From positions 1,426,001 through 1,490,000 of the forward strand of contig DASUNM010000023.1 of the NCBI GenBank assembly GCA_036277115.1: a DNA stretch of 64,000 nt, given 5' to 3'. The stretch comes from Pyrinomonadaceae bacterium (lineage in GTDB: Bacteria; Acidobacteriota; Blastocatellia; Pyrinomonadales; Pyrinomonadaceae). This document shows, one piece after another, positions 50,622 to 58,385 of this stretch. Under the pieces are notes generated by a model. It made no database searches. It was given only the letters and a program-made list of their open reading frames with translations, and was not told the origin of the DNA. Position 1 is the first letter of the stretch; every line of letters starts with the position of its first letter. A program made the position numbers and the translations under genes.

Positions 50622-50697
50622 CGGGCGGTTCACCTTTGAAGTTACGGACTCAAACAATCAGAGATCAATCGCCCGGCTACCGCAGGCGTTCTGACCG
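50601..50697. repeat. R1-variant inverted pair at the purB 3' end
   Basis: GGTCAGAACCGCCTGCGGTAGCGGGCGG (50601-50628) and GCCCGGCTACCGCAGGCGTTCTGACC (50671-50696) are near-complementary around about 40 nt. The core GTCAG-ACC-GCGGTAGCG matches R1. The left copy encodes the PurB C-terminus and its TAG. Confidence 0.9.
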
Positions 50698-50699
50698 AA

Positions 50700-51104
50700 C
50701 TAAACTCCAGCCCACTTAGCGGCCATGTTGCCGATGATCGGCATCTTGAACATCGCTCCCTGGTAGGCTTTGACCGCGCCAAGAATCAATCCGCCGAAGT
50801 ACAGCACAATAAACACCAGCCAGAGCAGGCCAAACAACATGCCTGCCAGTCCGGTGGCCGCGCCGCTTTCGGTTGCCACGGAAGCCGCTGCGCCTCCGAC
50901 CAGCAGAATCGCGCCGATGATCCAGAGCGCAATCATCAATATGATCATGGCTACGTGGAAACACAGCGATTGAATCGCGTGAAACTTCACAAAGCTATTC
51001 TCTTTCTCCATGATCACCGAGATGATCGCGATGATGCCGATCGGGTAACCGAGCGCCGCGGCGACATTTCCATCAAGTCCGAGGGCAGACTTACCTGTAT
51101 CCAT
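50700..51104 (-). CDS. DUF4870-like membrane protein (1)
   Basis: 134 residues, four probable membrane segments, with SALGLDGNVAAALGYPIGIIAIISVIMEKENSFVKFHAIQS, the hallmark of DUF4870/Tic20-like small membrane proteins. It is a tandem paralogue of the gene at 51143, sharing EKEN-FVKFHA-Q. The function of the family is unknown. The gene lies opposite to purB and purS. Confidence 0.8.
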   Translation of the reverse strand: MDTGKSALGLDGNVAAALGYPIGIIAIISVIMEKENSFVKFHAIQSLCFHVAMIILMIALWIIGAILLVGGAAASVATESGAATGLAGMLFGLLWLVFIVLYFGGLILGAVKAYQGAMFKMPIIGNMAAKWAGV

Positions 51105-51142
51105 TTTGATTTCTCTCCTGTTCGACTAAGTTGTTGACAGTG

Positions 51143-51586
51143 TTATTTGTTCACGGTGTTCCAGGCCAGGTCGCCGATGAAGGGCAGCTTGTACCATTGA
51201 CCGCCGTACCCTTTTATTCCCGCGAAGATCCAGATGATGACAAAGATCAGCAACAGGATCAGCCTGAGGCCGAGGATGATAAAGAACGAGAGGATTCCCA
51301 GGTCGGCCGTCTCAAACGCAAATCGTAGAAACAGGCCGAGGATCCCGACGATGATACCAACCACAATTTGCGCAGCGACCAGAAACAGCGCCTGCAGTGC
51401 GTGGAATTTGACGAAGCGATTCTCTTTTTCTGTGACCAGGAAAACGATGCTGAGAATCACGCCCAGACAACAAAGAAAGTTCGCGATGTAACAGAGCATC
51501 GCCCCGACATTGGAATCCAGTCCCAGACTGGTTTTGCCGCCGGGAGCTCCTGACGGCGGGCCGCCCGCGTCGTATGGAGAAGACAT
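51143..51586 (-). CDS. DUF4870-like membrane protein (2)
   Basis: 147 residues: Gly/Pro-rich N-terminus, then TSLGLDSNVGAMLCYIANFLCCLGVILSIVFLVTEKENRFVKFHALQA and two or three further membrane helices. Same family as the 50700 gene and 38 bp upstream of it, so a duplicated pair. The second copy has extra Cys residues in its first helix. Function unknown. Confidence 0.8.
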   Translation of the reverse strand: MSSPYDAGGPPSGAPGGKTSLGLDSNVGAMLCYIANFLCCLGVILSIVFLVTEKENRFVKFHALQALFLVAAQIVVGIIVGILGLFLRFAFETADLGILSFFIILGLRLILLLIFVIIWIFAGIKGYGGQWYKLPFIGDLAWNTVNK

Positions 51587-51703
51587 TTAAGTATCCTTAA
51601 TTCAAACGATCAAAGAATCAACGAGCGTGGTCGCGGCAAATACTATGATATCGGCTACCGTTTACGCAATGTTTGCCGTATTATCGTGCGTTCTTTAGGG
51701 AAT

Positions 51704-51752
51704 GGGTACGCGCGCCGCTGGCGCGTTTAAGCACACCGGAGGCGTGCGTACC
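51704..51752. repeat. GGTACGCGCGCC...GGCGTGCGTACC hairpin before purS
   Basis: Outer arms GGTACGC and GCGTACC and inner GCGCC/GGCGC arms fold into an extended stem ending 11 bp before purS. It could lie in the purS leader; no regulatory role can be shown. Confidence 0.72.
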
Positions 51753-51763
51753 AATGCATCACA

Positions 51764-52009
51764 ATGAAAGCTAAAGTTTACGTCACTTTGAAACCCAGCG
51801 TCCTGGACCCGCAAGGCAAGGCTATTAAGCACTCAGTCGAATTGCTCGGGTACAACGGCATCGACGACATTCGCCAAGGCAAGTATTTTGAGATCGCGCT
51901 CGAAAGCGGGTTGAATGAAGATAACGCGCGCACGGAAGCGACGCGCATGGCGCGCGAGATTTTGTCGAACCCGATTATCGAAGACTTTCGCGTAGAGATT
52001 GAAAAGTAA
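51764..52009 (+). CDS. purS: Phosphoribosylformylglycinamidine synthase subunit PurS
   Basis: 81 residues, the expected size. MKAKVYVTLKPSVLDPQGKAI and the later GKYFEIAL and NPIIEDFRVEIE motifs are diagnostic. PurS bridges PurQ and PurL in the three-part FGAM synthase. It overlaps nothing; purQ starts 12 bp later and purL lies 4 kb away, split off by the thiol-redox cluster. Confidence 0.96.
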   Translation: MKAKVYVTLKPSVLDPQGKAIKHSVELLGYNGIDDIRQGKYFEIALESGLNEDNARTEATRMAREILSNPIIEDFRVEIEK

Positions 52010-52021
52010 CCAGTACTAAAA

Positions 52022-52723
52022 ATGAAATTCGGTGTCATAGTTTTTCCCGGTTCAAATTGCGATCACGACGCTTATCACGTCATCTCAAAACACGTCGGCC
52101 AGCCCGTCGACTTCATCTGGCATCGCGAGACTGACCTCTCTTCCTACGACGCGCTCATCATTCCTGGCGGCTTTTCTTACGGCGACTATCTGCGCGCCGG
52201 GGCGCTGGCGAGCTTCTCGCCGGTTATGGCCTCGGTGAAAAAATTCGCGGCCCAGGACAAACTGGTGTTGGGTATTTGTAACGGCTTTCAGATTCTGTGC
52301 GAGGCGGGACTACTGCCCGGCGCTTTGATTCGCAATCGCGAACTGCATTTTGTGTGCGAGCACGTGAACGTGCGCGTGGAAAGCACCGACACGCCGTTTA
52401 CGCACGAACTGAGACGCGGACAAGTGTTGAAGATGCCCGTGGCGCACGCCGAGGGCAACTACGTCTGCGACGACGCGACCTTTGAAGAGTTAACGCGCGA
52501 TAATCGAGTTATCTTTCGCTACAGCGATCGCGACGGGAGAGTTTCGCCCGAAGCAAACATCAACGGTTCGCGTGATAACATTGCCGGCATCTGTAGTCGC
52601 GGTCGCAACGTTATGGGTTTGATGCCGCACCCTGAGCGGGCGTGCGAAGACGCGCTCGGATCAAGCGACGGGCGCGCAATTTTCCATTCTTTGGTTGGCG
52701 CCGTTACCGCGATCGCAGCTTAA
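52022..52723 (+). CDS. purQ: Phosphoribosylformylglycinamidine synthase subunit PurQ
   Basis: 233-residue class I glutamine amidotransferase. Nucleophile Cys in [22 protein letters not shown]; His and Glu of the triad in [10 protein letters not shown]. It begins [18 protein letters not shown] as PurQ should. It supplies ammonia to PurL for FGAM formation, and is cotranscribed with purS. Confidence 0.97.
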   Translation: MKFGVIVFPGSNCDHDAYHVISKHVGQPVDFIWHRETDLSSYDALIIPGGFSYGDYLRAGALASFSPVMASVKKFAAQDKLVLGICNGFQILCEAGLLPGALIRNRELHFVCEHVNVRVESTDTPFTHELRRGQVLKMPVAHAEGNYVCDDATFEELTRDNRVIFRYSDRDGRVSPEANINGSRDNIAGICSRGRNVMGLMPHPERACEDALGSSDGRAIFHSLVGAVTAIAA

Positions 52724-52766
52724 GCAAACTCCTTCGTGACTAACGCGAAGAAAGGGACTTTTTGAA

Positions 52767-53225
52767 ATGAAACGTCATTCCGCCTGGATCGCCCTGGGCT
52801 TGCTTCTTTTCGTAGTGCTGGCCTGCAATCTCTCGAAGAACAAGAACAGCAACGTCAACGTCAACATCAACAGCGGCTCGGACCGGCCGGCCAACGCCGA
52901 GGTCTATACGGACGAAGTGTTCGCCGCCAAGTCAGAAGACGGCGCGGCAACTTCAACTTTTGCGCCGTCGGACCGCACGGTGCACGTCGTCATCAGTCTC
53001 AACAAAGCGAAAGCCGGCACTGACGTGAGGGTTGTTTGGTTCGCAGACGAGGTCGAGGGTGCCACCAACAAAGAGCTGAAGACCCTCGAATACACAACGA
53101 AAGCATTCGACAAGAAGATTCCCGGTTACTTGCGTTGGTCTCAGGATTGGCCGAAGGGCCGTTACCGGGTGGCCGTCTACATCAACGGCAACCTTGACCG
53201 GACAATCTACTACGAAGTCCAGTAA
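52767..53225 (+). CDS. Lipoprotein of unknown function
   Basis: 152 residues. Signal peptide with lipobox VLAC (Cys20), then an Asn/Ser/Lys-rich linker (NLSKNKNSNVNVNINSGS). The body (HVVISLNKAKAGTDVRVVWFADEV...PGYLRWSQDWPKGRYRVAVYINGNL) is a strand-rich Ig-like domain. No family named. The start has AAAGGGAC upstream. It sits between purQ and the DsbA-like gene. Confidence 0.68.
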   Translation: MKRHSAWIALGLLLFVVLACNLSKNKNSNVNVNINSGSDRPANAEVYTDEVFAAKSEDGAATSTFAPSDRTVHVVISLNKAKAGTDVRVVWFADEVEGATNKELKTLEYTTKAFDKKIPGYLRWSQDWPKGRYRVAVYINGNLDRTIYYEVQ

Positions 53226-53264
53226 GTCGCTCCGGCAATCGCGAGCGATGGCTTGAATCTCTTA

Positions 53265-53945
53265 ATGAAACGAGTCGTCCCTTTCGTACTTATTCTCCTC
53301 GTCCTGATTGGTGGACTGCTGGCCGTGTGGCGTCTGTCACGGCCCGCGCCGCCGTCCGGTCCTGCGGGCGGCCCCACGCCAGCGCCGGGATCTTTGCCTG
53401 AAGGCGCAAAGCCGGCGCACATCCGCGGCAACCCGAATGCACCCGTCACGCTCGAAGAGTTCGCCGATTTTCAGTGCGGAGCGTGCGGCGCCTACCATCA
53501 CGAACTAAAAAAGATTGAGGCCGAATTCGGCGATCGACTCCGCGTCATCTTTCGCGAGAACCCTCTCTATCCAAATCACCCGTATTCGATCATTTCGGCT
53601 CAGGCCGCTGAGGCCGCCGGCGTGCAGAGTGAAAACCATTTCTGGCTGATGCACGACAAACTCTTCGAAAATCAAAAGGCGTGGACAGAAGCAAGAGACA
53701 AAGACGCCGCCGTGGCGATGTTTGTGGATTACGCGAAACAGATCGGCCTCAATGCTGATCGTTTTATGCGCGACTTTAACGGCGAGGTGGTAGCGCAGCG
53801 TCTGACTCAGGACGGAATTCGCGGCCGGGCCGTGGGCGTACAGGGGACGCCAACTTTTTTCGTCAACGGCAAAGAAGCCAAGGGCGAGTCGTGGAAGCCT
53901 GACGGCTTGCGCGCGATGATTAACGAAGCGCTGGCGGGACGTTAA
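53265..53945 (+). CDS. DsbA-like membrane-anchored disulfide oxidoreductase
   Basis: 226 residues from the ATG at 53265 (a TTG 12 bp upstream is less likely). Membrane anchor VVPFVLILLVLIGGLLAVW, Pro/Gly linker, then a DsbA-like domain with FADFQCGACGAYHHELK (CGAC active site), the QAAEAAGVQ helix and cis-Pro in GTPTFFVNG. It is probably oxidised by the VKOR protein encoded next. This is a paralogue of the gene at 12353, which has CPPC instead. Confidence 0.9.
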   Translation: MKRVVPFVLILLVLIGGLLAVWRLSRPAPPSGPAGGPTPAPGSLPEGAKPAHIRGNPNAPVTLEEFADFQCGACGAYHHELKKIEAEFGDRLRVIFRENPLYPNHPYSIISAQAAEAAGVQSENHFWLMHDKLFENQKAWTEARDKDAAVAMFVDYAKQIGLNADRFMRDFNGEVVAQRLTQDGIRGRAVGVQGTPTFFVNGKEAKGESWKPDGLRAMINEALAGR

Positions 53946-53964
53946 GCTTCGTGCTCCCTCTCCC

Positions 53965-54043
53965 TTTGGAGTGCGGCGGCTTGACGCCGCTTTTTCTGAG
54001 CGTCGGGTTGAGAAAAGCGCCATTCAAGCCGGCGCACTCCAAA
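53965..54043. repeat. TTTGGAGTGCGGCGGCTTGACGCC inverted repeat
   Basis: The left arm TTTGGAGTGCGGCGGCTTGA (53965-53984) and right arm TCAAGCCGGCGCACTCCAAA (54024-54043) are complementary at 19 of 20 positions, with inner GCGGC/GCCGC pairing. It ends 3 bp before the VKOR ATG and would otherwise be read as an N-terminal extension of VKOR. Confidence 0.92.
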
Positions 54044-54046
54044 TCA

Positions 54047-54505
54047 ATGAAGCCATCGCCGGACGCCGCTACCCGCATCTCCTGGACGTACATCATCTCG
54101 GCACTTCTGGCGCTCGTCGGCTTGGGTGATTCCATTTATTTGACCGTGCAGCACATCACCGGCGAAAGTCTGCGGTGCACAATCATCTCAGGCTGTTCCG
54201 AAGTTCTTAGCAGTTCGTATGCCCAGGTGGGACCTGTTCCGTTAGCGGCGATTGGCGCCGCCGCTTATTTCACGGTCTTCAGTCTGGCAACGCTGGCTGC
54301 CTTCGACTATCGGTTCGCGCTTCCCTTTCTGAAAATTGTCGTCGCGCTTATGTTTCTGACGACGCTCTGGCTGCTCTATCTGCAAGCCTTCGTCATCCGG
54401 CATTTCTGTCAATACTGCCTTTTGTCGGCGGCAGTGACGACGGCCCTCACGGCCATCGTTTTCCTCCCGCCCTTGCTGAAGAGACGCGCACGCGCTGTAA
54501 ACTAA
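54047..54505 (+). CDS. Vitamin K epoxide reductase (VKOR) family protein
   Basis: 152 residues from the ATG at 54047, chosen because the 32 codons upstream in frame are the repeat. Membrane helices: SWTYIISALLALVGLGDSIYL; AAIGAAAYFTVFSLATLAAF; LKIVVALMFLTTLWLLYLQAF; YCLLSAAVTTALTAIVFL. The loop cysteines CTIISGC and conserved Ser (VLSSSYAQVGPVPLAAIG), plus the CxxC FCQYC, match bacterial VKOR, which reoxidises DsbA-like partners with quinone. It is adjacent to the DsbA-like gene as expected. Confidence 0.92.
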   Translation: MKPSPDAATRISWTYIISALLALVGLGDSIYLTVQHITGESLRCTIISGCSEVLSSSYAQVGPVPLAAIGAAAYFTVFSLATLAAFDYRFALPFLKIVVALMFLTTLWLLYLQAFVIRHFCQYCLLSAAVTTALTAIVFLPPLLKRRARAVN

Positions 54506-54577
54506 GTGGCCGCTTGCCACGTCTAACTCACGCTGTTAATCTTTGAAGTTCAATTCACCCGTCCAAAAGGAGTTCGC

Positions 54578-55192
54578 ATGAAGAAGCATTTTACGGTTTA
54601 TCTCATCCTCGCTTCTCTTCTGGTTATTGTGCTCGCCGCTGTTACCAGCATCGGCAGGCCGGTTGCCGATGTGCCCGCGCCGCCGGCGATTGGAACCGTC
54701 ATTGACGATTTCAAACTGCCGGATGCGAGCGGCAAAGAGCATTCGCTCAAGTCGCTTATGGGGGCAAAGGGCACAGTAATTCTGTTCGTCGCGACGAAAT
54801 GTCCGGTGTCGAACAACTACAACGAGCGCATGGAGAAGCTCGCGCAGGATTACAAAGCCAAGGGCATTAACGTCATCGGCATCAATTCCAACAACACGGA
54901 AAATGCCGCCGAGGTTAAGTCGCACGCGGCTGAACGCGGCCTGACGTTTCCGATCCTTAAAGACGAAGGCAACAAGATTGCCGATCGCTGGGGCGCGACA
55001 CGCACGCCGGAAGCCTATGTGCTCGACGCCAACATGAAGCTCGTCTACCACGGCCGCATCGACAACTCGCAGAAGGTGGAAGCCATCACTTCCAACGATC
55101 TGCGCGACGCGCTCGATGAACTGTCCGCCGGCAAAGCAGTCACCAAGACGGGCGGCGCAGCGTTCGGATGCACGATTAAGCGAGCCGCGTAA
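54578..55192 (+). CDS. Redoxin (AhpC/TSA-like) family protein, exported
   Basis: 204 residues with a signal anchor (LILASLLVIVLAAVTS) and AAAGGAG 8 nt before the ATG. The redoxin domain (IDDFKLPDASGKEHSLKSLMGAKGTVILFVATKCPVSNNYNERM) has a single peroxidatic-type Cys in TKCPVSN rather than CxxC. Cis-Pro is in TRTPEAYVLD. One extra Cys (FGCTI) lies at the C-terminal end. It may act as a periplasmic peroxidase or thiol protein in the Dsb cluster. The downstream gap has two small palindromes. Confidence 0.85.
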   Translation: MKKHFTVYLILASLLVIVLAAVTSIGRPVADVPAPPAIGTVIDDFKLPDASGKEHSLKSLMGAKGTVILFVATKCPVSNNYNERMEKLAQDYKAKGINVIGINSNNTENAAEVKSHAAERGLTFPILKDEGNKIADRWGATRTPEAYVLDANMKLVYHGRIDNSQKVEAITSNDLRDALDELSAGKAVTKTGGAAFGCTIKRAA

Positions 55193-55204
55193 TTGGTTGT
55201 GATC

Positions 55205-55262
55205 ACGCAAGTTGTTAACTTGCGTTCCGCTTTTTAGAAAGAACCGCAAGTAACGTTGCGGT
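55205..55262. repeat. Two adjacent small palindromes
   Basis: ACGCAAGTT-GTT-AACTTGCGT (55205-55225) and ACCGCAA-gtaacg-TTGCGGT (55243-55262) lie side by side between the redoxin and TlpA-like genes. The first is followed by TTCCGCTTTTT, so it could terminate transcription; the second ends 6 bp before the TlpA-like ATG. Confidence 0.7.
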
Positions 55263-55268
55263 ACACGC

Positions 55269-55976
55269 ATGCGTCTTTCGAAACTGCTCATCATCATGGC
55301 GCTGTGGATGCTGCCCACGTACGGGCAGACTTTCACAGCGCCTTCGTCCGTCAGACTTCCGGAGAAGCGCGCCGCGTTTGATCTACTCATCATCCCCAGA
55401 TTCGCCGATATCCTGCCACCAGCAGTCTGGAACGAACCGTGTTTTTGTCCGGAGTCTGAACCACAATGCGCTCAGTACTACAGGGGGAAATATCGTGGCT
55501 CGCTAGGATTGCCAAACTACAAATTGCGCGTTCCCACAGCCGAGATTAAAGAAATCGATCTCGAGGGTCTGAAGAAGTTGCTGCAACGCGATGCAAAGGA
55601 CGCGCGGCCGCTGTTGGTGAACTTCTGGGCGACATGGTGCGACCCGTGCCGTGAAGAATTTCCCGATCTCGTAAAGATTGACGCGGACTACGGGGCTAAG
55701 AACCTGAACTTCGTAACGGTTTCGCTTGATGACGTTTCGGAGATCGGCACAGAAGTGCCGAAGTTTCTGAAACAGGTGAAGGCAACGATGTTGACCGTGT
55801 TGCTGAACGTCAACGATCCCGAACCGGCGATTAAATCAGTGGACCCAGCCTGGGACGGCCAGTTGCCGGCGACGTTTCTTTACGACAAAGACGGAAAGGT
55901 CGTCTTCCGCCATTTTGGCAAGATCAAGCCGGACGAGTTGCGTGCGGCAATCGACAAGGAAATGAGCCGTAAGTAA
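55269..55976 (+). CDS. TlpA-like periplasmic thioredoxin
   Basis: 235 residues with a signal peptide (SKLLIIMALWMLPTYGQ). A Cys-bearing N-terminal segment (CFCPESEPQC) precedes a TlpA domain: LLVNFWATWCDPCREEFPDL (CDPC) with cis-Pro in QLPATFLYD. The extra three cysteines before the domain are unusual for TlpA. The gene ends 88 bp before purL with a heptad repeat between. Confidence 0.87.
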   Translation: MRLSKLLIIMALWMLPTYGQTFTAPSSVRLPEKRAAFDLLIIPRFADILPPAVWNEPCFCPESEPQCAQYYRGKYRGSLGLPNYKLRVPTAEIKEIDLEGLKKLLQRDAKDARPLLVNFWATWCDPCREEFPDLVKIDADYGAKNLNFVTVSLDDVSEIGTEVPKFLKQVKATMLTVLLNVNDPEPAIKSVDPAWDGQLPATFLYDKDGKVVFRHFGKIKPDELRAAIDKEMSRK

Positions 55977-55984
55977 TAAGCGAC

Positions 55985-56059
55985 AGTTTCAAGTTTAAAG
56001 TTTCAGGTTTCAAGTTGGGTGGGTTGCAAACTTGAAACTTGTAACTTGAAACCTGAAAC
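55985..56059. repeat. Heptad inverted repeat (AGTTTCA units) before purL
   Basis: The left arm (55985-56016) is AGTTTCA AGTTTAA AGTTTCA GGTTTCA AGTT; the right arm (56028-56059) is AAACTTG AAACTTG TAACTTG AAACCTG AAAC. Seven-base units pair around an 11-nt loop. It ends 5 bp before the purL start codon. Confidence 0.94.
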
Positions 56060-56064
56060 AGCGA

Positions 56065-58380
56065 ATGATAACTCCTGAAATTCTTTCCACGCACAATCTA
56101 ACTCTCGAAGAATTCACGCGTATACAAGAACTGCTCGGGCGCGAGCCGAACCTGGTTGAGCTCGGCGTCTTCTCAGTCATGTGGTCTGAGCACTGTTCGT
56201 ATAAGTCTTCGCGGATTCATCTCAAGCGTTTGCCGACGCAAGGCGAGCGCGTCATCGTGCCGCCGGGCGAAAACGCCGGCGTGGTCGATGTCGGCGACGG
56301 CTGGTGCGCCGCTTTCAAGATCGAATCGCACAATCACCCTTCGTTCATCGAGCCGTTTCAGGGGGCCGCCACCGGCGTCGGCGGAATCCTGCGCGATATC
56401 TTCACAATGGGCGCCCGGCCGATCGCCGCCCTAAACAGTCTGCGGTTTGGCTCGCTCGATGATCCAAAGAACGGACAACGCAATCGTTCCCTGCTCGCCG
56501 GCGTGGTGGCGGGGATTGCGCATTACGGCAACGCGTTCGGCGTTCCGACAATTGGCGGCGAAGTCGCATTCGATGATGCTTATGCGCTGAATCCGCTCGT
56601 GAATGCGTTCGCGCTTGGCCTGGTGCGGAAAGATCAAATCTTCTTCGGCAAGGCAACTGGCGTTGGTAACCCGGTGCTGTATGTGGGCGCGAAAACCGGC
56701 CGCGATGGAATTCACGGCGCGACCATGGCTTCCGCGGAGTTTGATGAAGAGGCCTTGGAAAAACGTCCGACGGTTCAGGTCGGCGATCCCTTTCTGGAAA
56801 AGCTCCTGCTGGAAGCTTGTCTCGAAGCGATGCGCAGCGGCGCGATAGCCGGCATTCAGGACATGGGCGCGGCGGGCCTGACCTGCTCGACGTGCGAGAT
56901 GGCCGCCCGCGCCGGTACTGGTATCGAGATCGATTTATCATTAGTCCCGCAACGCGAAACGGGCATGACGGCTTACGAGATGCTTCTGTCTGAATCGCAG
57001 GAGCGCATGCTGATCGTTGCTCACAAAGGCCGTTCAAAAGAGGTTGTCGAGATTTTCGCGAAGTGGGACCTGGATGCGGTGGTCATCGGTCACGTGCACG
57101 ACGATGGCCGCATGCGCGTCAAGCATGAGGGCGAAGTCGTTTGTGATGTGCCGGTACTGGCTTTGACGGATGAAGCGCCGATTTATGAGCGCGAAATGCG
57201 CGCTCCGAAAACTGAAGTTTCGGGTTCCGAGTTTCGAGTTTCGAGTTCGCACCTCGGGACGGATTCGGCAACCACCAAAGGAACGGATGGTGCGGGAGAG
57301 ATAAACTCGAAACTCGAAACTCGAAACCCGAAACTTCTTGAGCTTCTTAGTTCACCAAATCTCGCCTCAAAAGAATGGGTCTATCGCCAGTACGATCACA
57401 TGGTGCGGACTAACACGGTCGTGCTTCCCGGGGCGGATGCAGCCGTAGTGCGGATCAAAGAAACGCGCAAGGCTCTGGCGATTGCCCTCGACGGAAACGG
57501 TCGTTACTGCGCCGCGAATCCGCGTGAGGGCGCGAAGCTCGCGGTTGCCGAAGCCGCGCGCAACGTGGTCTGTGTCGGCGCCAAACCGATAGCGGTGACC
57601 AATTGTCTCAACTTCGCTTCGCCGGAACGGCCTGAAGTTATGTGGTCGTTCTCCGAAGTCATCGATGGAATCGCCGAAGCGTGTCGCGCATTCGACACGC
57701 CGGTCGTGTCCGGCAACGTCTCGTTTTATAACGAGACTGAAGGTCGCGGCGTTTTGCCGACCCCGGTAATCGGGATGCTTGGGCTCATCGAAGACGTGAA
57801 GCGTGTGATTCAGCCCGGCTTTAAAAAGGAAGGCGATGTGATCGCGCTGCTCGGAGTAACAGAGGACGAAGGAGAGGTTCCGGCGATCGACCTGCAACGC
57901 GAACTCGCCGTGCAAGCCGCTTGCCTGCGGGCCGCCGAAGCCGGTCTGCTTCGTTCCGCCCATGATTGCTCCGAAGGCGGTTTAGCGGTGGCACTCGCGG
58001 AAAGCTGCTTCTCTTCACTGAATCGAGATGCGATTGGCGCTGAGATTAGTCTGGAGTCTGCTGGGAGCGCGGGCAAGCGGGGTCCCCAGCGGGGCAGCCC
58101 CGCTCGGGTGCTCGTCCTGCCCGCATCTTTGATGTTCAGCGAATCTCCTTCACGCATCATCATCAGCTTTAACGAATCAGCGCGTAGTGAAATCGAAGCT
58201 ATCGCGAAGGATGCCGGTTCGCCCCTCACGATTCTTGGTACTGTCGGGGGAGATCGTTTGCGAATTAAGGTTGGCGAGCAGGAAGACGTGAACTCGCGGG
58301 TGGCTGAGCTGGAAGCAGTCTGGCGCTCCTCACTCAAGTTGAAATTGCAGGCCGAAGCGATGGCGGCAGGCGCCGAGTAA
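56065..58380 (+). CDS. purL: Phosphoribosylformylglycinamidine synthase subunit PurL
   Basis: 771 residues, small-type PurL. Seen: [75 protein letters not shown] and [15 protein letters not shown]. It condenses FGAR with ammonia from PurQ, using ATP. Two repeat-derived segments interrupt family sequence: about 43 residues at 384-427, encoded by a heptad inverted repeat, and about 24 residues at 667-690, encoded by a GC-rich palindrome. Both sit in loops between conserved blocks and keep the frame, so the enzyme is probably functional. Confidence 0.96.
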   Translation: MITPEILSTHNLTLEEFTRIQELLGREPNLVELGVFSVMWSEHCSYKSSRIHLKRLPTQGERVIVPPGENAGVVDVGDGWCAAFKIESHNHPSFIEPFQGAATGVGGILRDIFTMGARPIAALNSLRFGSLDDPKNGQRNRSLLAGVVAGIAHYGNAFGVPTIGGEVAFDDAYALNPLVNAFALGLVRKDQIFFGKATGVGNPVLYVGAKTGRDGIHGATMASAEFDEEALEKRPTVQVGDPFLEKLLLEACLEAMRSGAIAGIQDMGAAGLTCSTCEMAARAGTGIEIDLSLVPQRETGMTAYEMLLSESQERMLIVAHKGRSKEVVEIFAKWDLDAVVIGHVHDDGRMRVKHEGEVVCDVPVLALTDEAPIYEREMRAPKTEVSGSEFRVSSSHLGTDSATTKGTDGAGEINSKLETRNPKLLELLSSPNLASKEWVYRQYDHMVRTNTVVLPGADAAVVRIKETRKALAIALDGNGRYCAANPREGAKLAVAEAARNVVCVGAKPIAVTNCLNFASPERPEVMWSFSEVIDGIAEACRAFDTPVVSGNVSFYNETEGRGVLPTPVIGMLGLIEDVKRVIQPGFKKEGDVIALLGVTEDEGEVPAIDLQRELAVQAACLRAAEAGLLRSAHDCSEGGLAVALAESCFSSLNRDAIGAEISLESAGSAGKRGPQRGSPARVLVLPASLMFSESPSRIIISFNESARSEIEAIAKDAGSPLTILGTVGGDRLRIKVGEQEDVNSRVAELEAVWRSSLKLKLQAEAMAAGAE
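57214..57337. repeat. Heptad inverted repeat inside purL (34-bp arms)
   Basis: The left arm 57214-57247 (units AGTTTCG) and right arm 57304-57337 pair with one mismatch in 34 bp, around a 56-nt loop. The unit sequence is close to the intergenic element just upstream of purL and to the one before purB. It encodes about 41 residues in frame. Confidence 0.95.
58062..58124. repeat. GC-rich nested palindrome inside purL
   Basis: Outer GCGGGCA (58069-58075) and TGCCCGC (58118-58124), inner AGCGGGG-cag-CCCCGCT. It shares GGGGTCCCC-GCG-GGGCAGC with the mutL insert. It encodes [20 protein letters not shown] between ISLES and LMFSESPSR. Confidence 0.85.
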
Positions 58381-58385
58381 CCCGA

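Noticed and set aside
53951..54046. VKOR start at 53951
   Set aside because: The added 32 residues are encoded by an inverted repeat and precede the first membrane helix.
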